Shown: piece by piece, positions 24,600 through 31,424 of the stretch
Layout of the letters: each line of letters opens with the position of its first letter
Numbering within the stretch: the stretch's first letter is position 1
Source: Pseudomonadota bacterium
GTDB taxonomy: Bacteria; Pseudomonadota; Gammaproteobacteria; Xanthomonadales; Xanthomonadaceae
Assembly: GCA_023390905.1 (NCBI GenBank)
Contig: JAEWBY010000035.1
Span: forward strand, 1 to 60,711
Length of the DNA stretch: 60,711 nt
Direction of reading: 5' to 3'
Position numbers and translations under genes: made by a program
Notes under the pieces: generated by a model
Told to the model about the DNA's origin: nothing
Seen by the model: only the letters and a program-made list of their open reading frames with translations
Databases searched by the model: none

Positions 24600-24886
24600 G
24601 GCTTGACCTCGGTACCCTGAATGGCCGCCGTTTCCGCAGCGCGTGCGTTCTGGCGTTCGATCACCGCCCTGCGCGCGGCAGCCACCTCGAAGCACTGGTC
24701 AATCGGACCTTCGGGAACCGGCTCCTGTTGCGTGAGACGCGGCGGCACCTTGACGTACACGATTCGCTCAATGACCTGCACCTTCGGGAGTACCGCGGTG
24801 CTTTGGTCCGGCAATTCGCTCCGGGCGATGTTCTTGAGCCCGCACCCGGTAAGGGCCAGCAGGGTCACGTAGAGCATCAGGCGCAT
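24596..24886 (-). CDS. Outer-membrane spanin subunit (Rz1-like lipoprotein)
   Basis: 96 residues from the ATG at 24884-24886, which overlaps the i-spanin stop (ATGA) and has a GGAG ribosome binding site. The signal sequence ends in a lipobox LTGC with Cys15 as the lipidation site, followed by a short mature part with Pro-rich stretches (VKVPPRLTQQEPVPEGP). Together with the inner-membrane spanin it would fuse the two membranes at lysis. Confidence 0.8.
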   Translation of the reverse strand: MRLMLYVTLLALTGCGLKNIARSELPDQSTAVLPKVQVIERIVYVKVPPRLTQQEPVPEGPIDQCFEVAAARRAVIERQNARAAETAAIQGTEVKP

Positions 24887-25329
24887 CAGTAGCCCTCCAG
24901 TTTTGGACACACGGTGCTGAGGTTCGCCAGCGCCAGCGCGCAGTCCGGTGCGCGGATCTGTTGCGCATAGCGATCCAAGAAGGTCTTCAGGACGCGCTCG
25001 GATTCGGCGGCTTTGGCCTGCGCCGCGGCCACGGCGCGTTCGCCCTCGGCGTTGACGCGAGACATCTCCTGCTGCGCGCGTTCCAGTTCGTTGGCGAGCT
25101 TCGCGTACTCGGCGTCGTACACCTTGTTCGCCGCCGTCAGTTCGGCGACCCGCTGGCCGAATGCGTTGCGTGCGGTAGTCAGTTCGCGCACGCCTGCCTG
25201 CGCTGTATCACGCTCAGCCTTCACCACCGTTGCGTGCACCCACCAGAAACCGTTGCTGGCCAGCAGCGCAGCAATCGAGATGACCAGGGTGATCGCAAGA
25301 GGCTTCACGGACAGCGCAGACAGGCCCAT
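24886..25329 (-). CDS. Inner-membrane spanin subunit (Rz-like)
   Basis: 147 residues with one N-terminal TM helix (about 10-32, PLAITLVISIAALLASNGFWWVH) and a long periplasmic coiled coil (VVKAERDTAQAGVRELTTARNAFGQRVAELTAANKVYDAEYAKLANELERAQQEM). Two Cys near the C-terminus (DCALALANLSTVC) could form disulfides. Order endolysin, holin, i-spanin, o-spanin, with overlaps of 1 to 4 nt, supports the role. Confidence 0.8.
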   Translation of the reverse strand: MGLSALSVKPLAITLVISIAALLASNGFWWVHATVVKAERDTAQAGVRELTTARNAFGQRVAELTAANKVYDAEYAKLANELERAQQEMSRVNAEGERAVAAAQAKAAESERVLKTFLDRYAQQIRAPDCALALANLSTVCPKLEGY

Positions 25330-25331
25330 CG

Positions 25332-25664
25332 TCAGGCTCCCGCCTCGTCCGATTCGTCGAAACTCGGCAGGTCCGGTCGCTTGACCTGACTGATGCTACG
25401 CAACAGGAAGGTGGCGCCGGCACCGATGCGAATCCACCAGGTGAACTCGTCGGAGACGGGCGAACCGGCCAGATAGTCACCCGCCAGGAGCGCGTTGAAA
25501 ATGTCCGGAAGTGCAGCGACCAGAATGAGCGCGTAGGTGCTGTACCAGCGCCATGCCTTTTTCCAGTCTTCGACCAGCGCGATGTTGCCGCCGATGGCGC
25601 GGACAGCGACCACCAATCCGACGGCGATGGCGACCAGTAGAGCAATGATGATCAGCAGATTCAT
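25332..25664 (-). CDS. Putative holin
   Basis: 110 residues with three hydrophobic segments (about 3-23, 44-64 and 77-92) and a charged C-terminus (VKRPDLPSFDESDEAGA), a typical class I holin topology. It lies between the endolysin (3 nt) and spanin genes. I know no specific family for it. Position and topology are the evidence. Confidence 0.65.
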   Translation of the reverse strand: MNLLIIIALLVAIAVGLVVAVRAIGGNIALVEDWKKAWRWYSTYALILVAALPDIFNALLAGDYLAGSPVSDEFTWWIRIGAGATFLLRSISQVKRPDLPSFDESDEAGA

Positions 25665-25667
25665 GGG

Positions 25668-26189
25668 TCAGTTGTCCTGAGAGGCGAATCGGAAGTTTTG
25701 GGCGATACGGCGCATCCAGCCGGCGCCTTGCACGGGCCAGTTCTTGAGCCGGGTCATGTACTCGATGCGTTCGGCGTTGAACACGTAGACGAGATCATTG
25801 GCATCCACGCCACGAATGGCCTTCAACGTGACCGGGCCGATCATTCCGTCATCGGCGGTGCCAGCGGCGCGTTGCAGCCAACGGGTGGCTTGCGGGATGC
25901 CGCTGTTCACTGCGCCATCGAGCAACTGGAATGCGACAACGGCCGGCAGCTTGTTGCACTGCGCCCGCTCCCAGAAGTCGCGCTGGTAGATCGCGATGGC
26001 CTGCACACGCGTGAGATTGCGGATGTCGAGCATTGGATACGTGTTGGCGGCAATGCCGAACTTGGTTCCCTTGAGATCACCTGCGCCCACCTTGCCGCCG
26101 GTCCAGTTGCCTGGATCCCGGCGGTCATCGGAGTAACCGCCCTCATGCGAGAGCAGGCGATTGATGAAGATCGGAAAGAGGTCGTTCAT
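25668..26189 (-). CDS. Endolysin, glycoside hydrolase family 108
   Basis: 173 residues. The N-terminal catalytic domain has the GH108 signature HEGGYSDDRRDPGNWTGG with Glu16 as the likely catalytic acid, then KFGIAANTYP, YQRDFWERAQCNKLP, and LLDGAVNSG. The C-terminal part (RWLQRAAGTADDGMIGPVTLKAI) is the peptidoglycan-binding-like segment usual for the family. No signal peptide, so export depends on the holin. Confidence 0.85.
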   Translation of the reverse strand: MNDLFPIFINRLLSHEGGYSDDRRDPGNWTGGKVGAGDLKGTKFGIAANTYPMLDIRNLTRVQAIAIYQRDFWERAQCNKLPAVVAFQLLDGAVNSGIPQATRWLQRAAGTADDGMIGPVTLKAIRGVDANDLVYVFNAERIEYMTRLKNWPVQGAGWMRRIAQNFRFASQDN

Positions 26190-26488
26190 GGCGTTTTTGT
26201 GGCCTGCTCCACGCGCTCCACGCGCTTTTCCAGTTCATCCAGCCGGCGTACCGCCATCAGGTCGAAGCGCGTATTGAGATCGCGCACGTCCGAAGCGATG
26301 GCGGTCGTCTTCCGCGATTGCTGCGCCTGCTCTTCGGCGAGGCTGTCCTGCTTCTTTTCGATGTTGGCCAGCTGACGCGCACCGAGCCATGCGATCAGTC
26401 CCAACAACACCGGCGTGGCCAGCTGCACGACGAAGCGTGCAAGCGTGTTCTCGGCGGCTTTTTCCAGTTTCATGTGCTGCTCGCTCAT
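26186..26488 (-). CDS. Small membrane protein with coiled coil, start of lysis cassette
   Basis: 100 residues from ATG 26486-26488, ATGA-coupled to the endolysin. A single TM helix (about 20-37, VVQLATPVLLGLIAWLGARQL) is followed by a coiled coil (ANIEKKQDSLAEEQAQQSRKTTAIASDVRDLNTRFDLMAVRRLDELEKRVERVEQ). It could be a second holin or an antiholin. The upstream frame (16 codons) lacks a better start. Confidence 0.5.
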   Translation of the reverse strand: MSEQHMKLEKAAENTLARFVVQLATPVLLGLIAWLGARQLANIEKKQDSLAEEQAQQSRKTTAIASDVRDLNTRFDLMAVRRLDELEKRVERVEQATKTP

Positions 26489-26519
26489 CGCCCCTGCTCG
26501 ATCGAGTGAATGGGAACTC

Positions 26520-26558
26520 GCCGTCGCACGCGCCAACCAGGCCGTTGCGTGCGACGGC
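26520..26558 (-). promoter_or_regulatory. Strong hairpin between decoration protein and lysis genes
   Basis: GCCGTCGCACGC (26520-26531) and GCGTGCGACGGC (26547-26558) form a perfect 12-bp stem with a 15-nt loop. No T-run follows on the minus strand, so it is better read as an attenuating or mRNA-stabilising hairpin than a terminator. Confidence 0.5.
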
Positions 26559-26567
26559 GGTCCGAAC

Positions 26568-26924
26568 TTAGGCGGTGACGACGCCGCGCCCTGGCGTGAG
26601 CTTCACCAGCATTTCGGTGGTGCCGTTGCCGAAGGCGCCGATGGACACGCCAAAGCCGGTGACGTCGCCGGTCGCCGCCGAGGCGACGATCACCTGCTTG
26701 GCGCTGACGTCCCAGATCAACGCGGCGTTGCCGTCGGCGATGTTGGCGCTGGTGAGTTTGGGCAGCGCATGCACACCCTCGATCGCCAGCGCGATCGTGT
26801 CGCCGGCCTTGCCGCCGGTGATGGCGATGCCGGCCAGCGCGCCTTTGATGATGACGTCGCCGCTGTTGCAATCGGCGGTCAGAACGTGGTCGATGACGCG
26901 ACCATCCTGGTACTGCTTTTTCAT
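26568..26924 (-). CDS. DUF2190 family capsid decoration-like protein
   Basis: 118 residues from ATG 26922-26924. A beta-rich protein matching the DUF2190 layout (ADCNSGDVIIKGALAGIAITGGKAGDTIALAIEGVHALPK, VIVASAATGDVTGFGVSIGAFGNGTTEMLVKL). Members lie right after capsid genes and are thought to decorate heads. A longer upstream reading frame includes read-through of the capsid gene and is not used. Confidence 0.7.
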   Translation of the reverse strand: MKKQYQDGRVIDHVLTADCNSGDVIIKGALAGIAITGGKAGDTIALAIEGVHALPKLTSANIADGNAALIWDVSAKQVIVASAATGDVTGFGVSIGAFGNGTTEMLVKLTPGRGVVTA

Positions 26925-26960
26925 GTCTTTGCTCCGCGGTGTGCGAGAAGGGGGGTGCGC

Positions 26961-26991
26961 GTGTCGAAATGCCGGCGCATTGAGCGCCGGC
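26961..26991 (-). terminator. Hairpin after the capsid gene (weak terminator or attenuator)
   Basis: GCCGGCGC (26971-26978) and GCGCCGGC (26984-26991) form a perfect 8-bp stem with a 5-nt loop. On the minus strand ATTTCG follows, a poor T-run. It sits between the capsid fusion and decoration protein genes. Confidence 0.45.
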
Positions 26992-27000
26992 CGGAATCGA

Positions 27001-29229
27001 TTAAGCGCCGGGGTTCTTGGCCAAGCCGCGGTGGTCGGCGACCGCGGCAGCCGCGTCGAGACGAACCTTCCAGGCCACACCATCCACGGTGAAGCCCTGC
27101 TGCTCTTCCAGGTACGGCGTCTGGTTGCCGTCGAGGTAGCCCACGACGATGCCGTCGATGACGTTGGGATCGGCGATGCCGTACCAGGTGGCCGGATTGG
27201 CCGCGTCCAGTCGGCCGTCGTCCACCACATCGAACGTGTTGCGCACGATGTTGGGCGTGGTGAGGTTCTTGCCGCCGCTGACCTCGGTCTGGCTCTCGCG
27301 CACGGTACGCGCCAGGCCGCCGAGTGCCACCGGGGTGAGCAGGTACTTCAGCGGCACGCGGACCAAACGACCGTCCTTGTCCTTTTGCAGCGCCATCAGC
27401 GTGCGCATGCCGTCCACGCTGGTGGTGCTGATCACCGACCCGGTCATGAGGTTGTGGTGATCGGCATGGAACAACGCGATGCCGTCGTCCAGGTTCGGAT
27501 TGGAGGTGATCAGTGCAAACACTTCGTTGGCCAGCGTGCGCTTGGCGGCCTGACCCATCTTCAGCGGCACGTCGGTGAACACGCCCAGGTCATCGTTGAT
27601 GATGGCTTGACGCGTGATGGAGAACAGACGGCCAAAGGTGGCCAGACGGATGGACTGGCTCTGATCGCTGAAGGTGCCGTACTTGTACTCGCCACCTTCC
27701 GGAACCTTCACCAGATCCGAGAACTGGCCCAGGCCGGCGAGCTTCGAGGGCTTGAAGTCGCTCAACGAGACCGCACGGGTGAACTGGTCGAACTGTTCTT
27801 CGACCTGCTGGTAGCCGCGCAACACGGCGGTGCGGGCGGTGTCGCCGAGCAGGGCCGGAAAATCGGAGGTGCTGTGCGTGAACGCGAGGCCCACGATTTC
27901 CAGTCGGCTCATACCGCCGGTGTTGACGCCGGCGCGCTCGGCACACACGCGCGCCAGTTCCGGCAGCGAGTAGCCGCGGTACTGATTGCCGCCGTCGAAT
28001 TCGGCATAGCCCGCGCGGGCCTGCACGGCGTTTCCGATCGCCGCGCGGAAACGATCGCGCTCGTCGGCGCCGGCCACCACGACGGTACCGAGCGGCGTGC
28101 GGCCAGCGGCCAGCGCGCCCAGCATCTGGGTTTGCACGGCTTCGATCGTCATCGTCGTGTCGGCCAGCACGCGACGTTCCAGGTCGGCCATGCCGGGTGC
28201 CGTGCGGTGTGCATCGAACAGAGAGACGATCTGTGTGTTGCGATCGCGCAGGGCGGCCAGCGGATCCTGTGCAGCGGCGATAACCGGAGCGGGCGCTGGA
28301 GTGGGGACGGGCGTCGGGGCCGGGGTCGGGGTTGGGGCGGGCGCCGTGGCAGCGGTGCCGGCAGCGGCCGCGAGGACGTGGAGTAGGCGTTGCTTGGTCA
28401 TGGGATCCTCAATGTGGCCGAACACGGCCTGCTGTGTGACCTCGGGAAGCGAGGCGAAAACCTGCGGAGACGCGGCGGCCGTGATGAGGCCGCGCAGCTG
28501 ACTGCGAACGTTGGATGGCGCGCCCTCAATCGCAGCCAGGTAACAGTCGAGGGCGACGATGCTGGGCGCTTCCGCACGCGCTTGAGCCTGCGGATCGATC
28601 GACTCGATGCGATCGATGAAGCCGAACTGCTTGGCCTGCTCGGCCGTGTACCAGTGGTCGATGCCGTCCGTCAGCAGGGTGCGGATCTCCTCTTCCTTGC
28701 CCGCCTTGTCCACGTACGCGGTGAGCATGGCTTCGGCGTGGGTATCGAGCGCATCGGCGTGTTGGCGGAAGGCCGCGGCGTGGCCACCGGCGATCGCGGA
28801 AGGAGCGTGCACCATGAACAAGGACGTGGTGTACGCAACCACCTCATCACCGGCCATCGCAATCAGCGAAGCAATCGAGCACGCCTGTCCATCAATCCAC
28901 ACGACCTTGCGCGCAGGGTGCGTTTTGAGCGCGTTGTAGATCGCCATGCCATCGGCGACCACCCCGCCCCGACTGTTGATGTAGACGTTGAGGGTGGACG
29001 CGGTGCTGGCGCGAATCTGTTCCACCAGTTCGCGCGGGCTGAGCGTGTCATCCCAGATGGAGTCGCCAATCAGTCCGTAGATCATGATGTCCGCCGAATC
29101 ATCGGCCGCGGCCGTGATCTGCAGAACGGAGACGCCTTTCGGCTCGCCGGCATCGGCATTGACGGGCTGCAGCGGACTCGCAATCAGGCTGGCGGTGGCG
29201 ATCGCAAGCGCATGACGCAGAAGGTTCAT
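27001..29229 (-). CDS. Fused ClpP-like prohead protease and major capsid protein
   Basis: 742 residues from ATG 29227-29229 (ATGA overlap with the portal). Residues about 33-210 are a ClpP-type serine protease: VYINSRGG, Ser118 in GQACSIAS, His141 in FMVHAPS, then GFIDRIES. A Pro/Ala/Thr linker (PAPTPTPAPTPVPTPAP, about 300-330) leads to the capsid part (about 370-742): FTHSTSDFPALLGDTA, FDQFTRAVSLSDFKP, FGRLFSITRQAIINDDLG, ALFHADHHNLM and a C-terminal WKVRLDAAAAVADHRG. Protease and capsid in one chain are known for some phages. The linker region probably acts as scaffold and cleavage zone. Confidence 0.85.
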   Translation of the reverse strand: MNLLRHALAIATASLIASPLQPVNADAGEPKGVSVLQITAAADDSADIMIYGLIGDSIWDDTLSPRELVEQIRASTASTLNVYINSRGGVVADGMAIYNALKTHPARKVVWIDGQACSIASLIAMAGDEVVAYTTSLFMVHAPSAIAGGHAAAFRQHADALDTHAEAMLTAYVDKAGKEEEIRTLLTDGIDHWYTAEQAKQFGFIDRIESIDPQAQARAEAPSIVALDCYLAAIEGAPSNVRSQLRGLITAAASPQVFASLPEVTQQAVFGHIEDPMTKQRLLHVLAAAAGTAATAPAPTPTPAPTPVPTPAPAPVIAAAQDPLAALRDRNTQIVSLFDAHRTAPGMADLERRVLADTTMTIEAVQTQMLGALAAGRTPLGTVVVAGADERDRFRAAIGNAVQARAGYAEFDGGNQYRGYSLPELARVCAERAGVNTGGMSRLEIVGLAFTHSTSDFPALLGDTARTAVLRGYQQVEEQFDQFTRAVSLSDFKPSKLAGLGQFSDLVKVPEGGEYKYGTFSDQSQSIRLATFGRLFSITRQAIINDDLGVFTDVPLKMGQAAKRTLANEVFALITSNPNLDDGIALFHADHHNLMTGSVISTTSVDGMRTLMALQKDKDGRLVRVPLKYLLTPVALGGLARTVRESQTEVSGGKNLTTPNIVRNTFDVVDDGRLDAANPATWYGIADPNVIDGIVVGYLDGNQTPYLEEQQGFTVDGVAWKVRLDAAAAVADHRGLAKNPGA

Positions 29230-30776
29230 TCGTCGTTCCTCAGAAGTGCCGCGAGGACCGCGCCGCGCGCGTGAGCGCGAGCCTCGACCTGTTCGGCGGA
29301 TGGGGTGGATGGAGTGGACTGACGCTGGCGGTCCCACTCGGCGCGCTGACGCAGCACGTCATCCGGGTTGTTACCCAGTGCCAGGGCGTTGGCCTGCGGA
29401 GACGTCCAGCCGCGGTCCTCGGCCTCGCCGCGCGCATAGGCTTCCTTGAGTGGATCAATCCACGGCATCACGGGACGCTGGAATGACGCGGCCGACAGAT
29501 GGCGCAAGGTCCAGCCCCGCGGCAGCTTGACCAATCCGGCCATCACGCATGCCTGGACGAAGCCGCGCCACACGGGCCGCACGAACTGCGCAATGAATTG
29601 TTCGGCCAGGAGCTCATACGCGCCCCACTGCTCCACCAGTTCCTGCCGCTGAGCCGAGTACGTGCCGTCGTAGTTGCGCGCCATGCTGCTGAAGCTGACG
29701 CGCACGCCGCCGGAGGCAGCACGAAGCTGGCCCGTGCGGAACGTCTCGGCATTCGGATTGGGGCGCTTGGAGTCAACGACCTCCACCGATTCGCCCGGCA
29801 GCAAGTCGTCGGCAATCATGCCGGGGACCATGCGCAGATCGCGGTACGGTCGATCCGCATCCGCGCCCGGCAGCACGCTCGCCGCCGACAATCCGTCCGC
29901 ATAGGACTCTGGATTGCCCTTCTTGATGAAGGCAGTGAGCGAGGCGGCGACCTTGGCCGCAATGCGCTCGGACTCTTCGTAGTCCTTAATGTCGTCCAGT
30001 CGCGTCATGACGCTGGCGAACACGGAGATCCCGCGGATCTGGCCGATGCGATCCAGGTGCGCCACCTGCCGCAGTACGGACGCGTCGACGCGCTTGGTCT
30101 CGGTGTTGAGCGTGGCAAGCTCTCCGGGATGCGTCTTGTAGACGTGCCAGGCAACCGGCCGGCCCCACGCATTCACCTCGCAGCCCTGGAAGATGCGACG
30201 CTCGGGCGCGTTGAACTCCAGCGGCACCAGATCCGCTTCCAGCATTTCCAGGCTGTACGGCACCAGGGAACCGTGATCGAGATACGCCACCGGCCCGGTG
30301 AGTTCCTGAAAAAACGCCTCGCCATCCCGATACGCACTGCGCGCCATGAGCTGCTGCGTCTTGCCGAAATCGTGTCGCCACGTCACTTCCGGGCGATCCC
30401 AGAAGTCATCCCAGAGTTCAGCCAGTCGGGCCGCCAACTCGGTGTTGATCTCGCCGTTCGGCAGACGCGGCGCCGGGATCACATCGATGCCCGAGCCGAC
30501 GGTGTTCTGCTCCAGAACATTCAGCACGTTGCGGCTGATGTCGTGGTTGCGTTCCAGGTGTCGCGCCTGATTGCGCAACTGGCGCGCGTCCTGACCGGCG
30601 ATCTGATTCGGACCACCGTAGTCGCGCGCGAGCTTGCGGCTGCGCGTCACGCGCGTGGCTTCGTACGCGCGGGCTTCGACCTGCTGGCGGATGATGGATT
30701 CCGTCAGACGACGATGAGCGTGGTCAAGTGGGATGATGAGCCCGAGGCGCTCGCGGGCCGCAGCGGCCGAGCTCAC
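29226..30776 (-). CDS. Portal protein, lambda gpB family
   Basis: 516 residues from GTG 30774-30776 (GTGA overlap with gpW). Typical gpB motifs: RNNPI-like segment replaced by QLRNQARHLERNHDISRNVLNVLEQNTVGSGI, WDDFWDRPEVTWRHDFGKTQQLMARSAYRDGEAFF, NAWGRPVAWHV, LDRIGQIRGISVFASVMTRLDDIKDYEESERIAAKVAA, and SSMARNYDGTYSAQRQELVEQW. It forms the dodecameric DNA channel and docks the terminase. Length matches family norms. Confidence 0.9.
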   Translation of the reverse strand: MSSAAAARERLGLIIPLDHAHRRLTESIIRQQVEARAYEATRVTRSRKLARDYGGPNQIAGQDARQLRNQARHLERNHDISRNVLNVLEQNTVGSGIDVIPAPRLPNGEINTELAARLAELWDDFWDRPEVTWRHDFGKTQQLMARSAYRDGEAFFQELTGPVAYLDHGSLVPYSLEMLEADLVPLEFNAPERRIFQGCEVNAWGRPVAWHVYKTHPGELATLNTETKRVDASVLRQVAHLDRIGQIRGISVFASVMTRLDDIKDYEESERIAAKVAASLTAFIKKGNPESYADGLSAASVLPGADADRPYRDLRMVPGMIADDLLPGESVEVVDSKRPNPNAETFRTGQLRAASGGVRVSFSSMARNYDGTYSAQRQELVEQWGAYELLAEQFIAQFVRPVWRGFVQACVMAGLVKLPRGWTLRHLSAASFQRPVMPWIDPLKEAYARGEAEDRGWTSPQANALALGNNPDDVLRQRAEWDRQRQSTPSTPSAEQVEARAHARGAVLAALLRNDE

Positions 30777-30997
30777 GCGTCACCGCCGAAGTTTGCCTGC
30801 GAGAAGCGCTGCCGGCGGCGGCCGCTCTCTGCGTCCACCCTCGCCTGCCACTCCCGACGACCCGCGCGGATCTGCTCAAGGTCAGCACGCGTGACGGTGC
30901 GATCGGTACCGCCCGTGCTGATCCGAAAACTCTGCCCCGCGAGGACGGCCATTTCCGCCTCGGTGTAGAGATTGAGCATTTCTTGTGCAGTCGCCAT
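30773..30997 (-). CDS. Head-tail joining protein, gpW family
   Basis: 74 residues from ATG 30995-30997. Matches the gpW size and layout: EMLNLYTEAEMAVLAGQSFRI, then GTDRTVTRADLEQIRAGRREWQARV. Joins DNA-filled heads to tails in lambda. GTGA-coupled to the portal. It lies about 36 nt downstream of a terminator-like structure on the same strand. Confidence 0.8.
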   Translation of the reverse strand: MATAQEMLNLYTEAEMAVLAGQSFRISTGGTDRTVTRADLEQIRAGRREWQARVDAESGRRRQRFSQANFGGDA

Positions 30998-31033
30998 GAC
31001 TGCATATGTTCGGCACTTCGTTGTCCGCATTCC

Positions 31034-31102
31034 AAAAAAAACGCGAACAACATGCATCGCAACTATTTGATTCTACTGGTGCGAAAAATTATTTTGTTCG
31101 CG
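31034..31102 (-). terminator. Terminator-like structure between the Mor-like gene and gpW
   Basis: Minus strand: CGCGAACAA (31102-31094) pairs with TTGTTCGCG (31050-31042), followed directly by eight T (31041-31034). The 43-nt loop contains a further TCGCA/TGCGA stem, so the fold would be branched. The area is much more AT-rich than its surroundings. It would stop transcripts from terS-terL-Mor before the head genes unless they are antiterminated. Confidence 0.65.
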
Positions 31103-31424
31103 ATTTCAATGAAAACGCGGACACGCGCTTTTTTTGCTGCTTTCGAGGCAGGCCGCCAGGGAACATCTTGTGCAGTGTAGTGCGCGACACGTCGAACTCC
31201 TGCATGACGCGTTTAGGAGATGCTCCTTGCTCAAGGGCCGCTTTGATCTCCAGTACCGGATAGTCGCGGTTCAGAGACGGAAAGTAGGGCTGTTCGCCAG
31301 CGAAGCATCGCAGGATCGAATCCACGAAGGGCTGGGCCAGGTGCTCGCTTATCCCCACGTCACGCATCAACGCCTGCGTCATCTTTTCGCGCAGCGCGGC
31401 GCGGGTGTCCGGCTTGCTCTTCAT
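31089..31424 (-). CDS. Mor/HTH-type transcription regulator (putative late activator)
   Basis: 111 residues from ATG 31422-31424 (ATGA overlap with terL). The middle (GEQPYFPSLNRDYPVLEIKAALEQGASPKRVMQEFDVSRTTLHKMFP) resembles the DNA-binding part of Mor/C-type activators: a beta/loop segment with a following helix-turn-helix. The C-terminus is basic (PRKQQKKRVSAFSLKSRTK). A DNA-binding gene inside the packaging/head block is uncommon. It may activate late genes or control its own operon. The final codons overlap the terminator. Confidence 0.5.
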   Translation of the reverse strand: MKSKPDTRAALREKMTQALMRDVGISEHLAQPFVDSILRCFAGEQPYFPSLNRDYPVLEIKAALEQGASPKRVMQEFDVSRTTLHKMFPGGLPRKQQKKRVSAFSLKSRTK

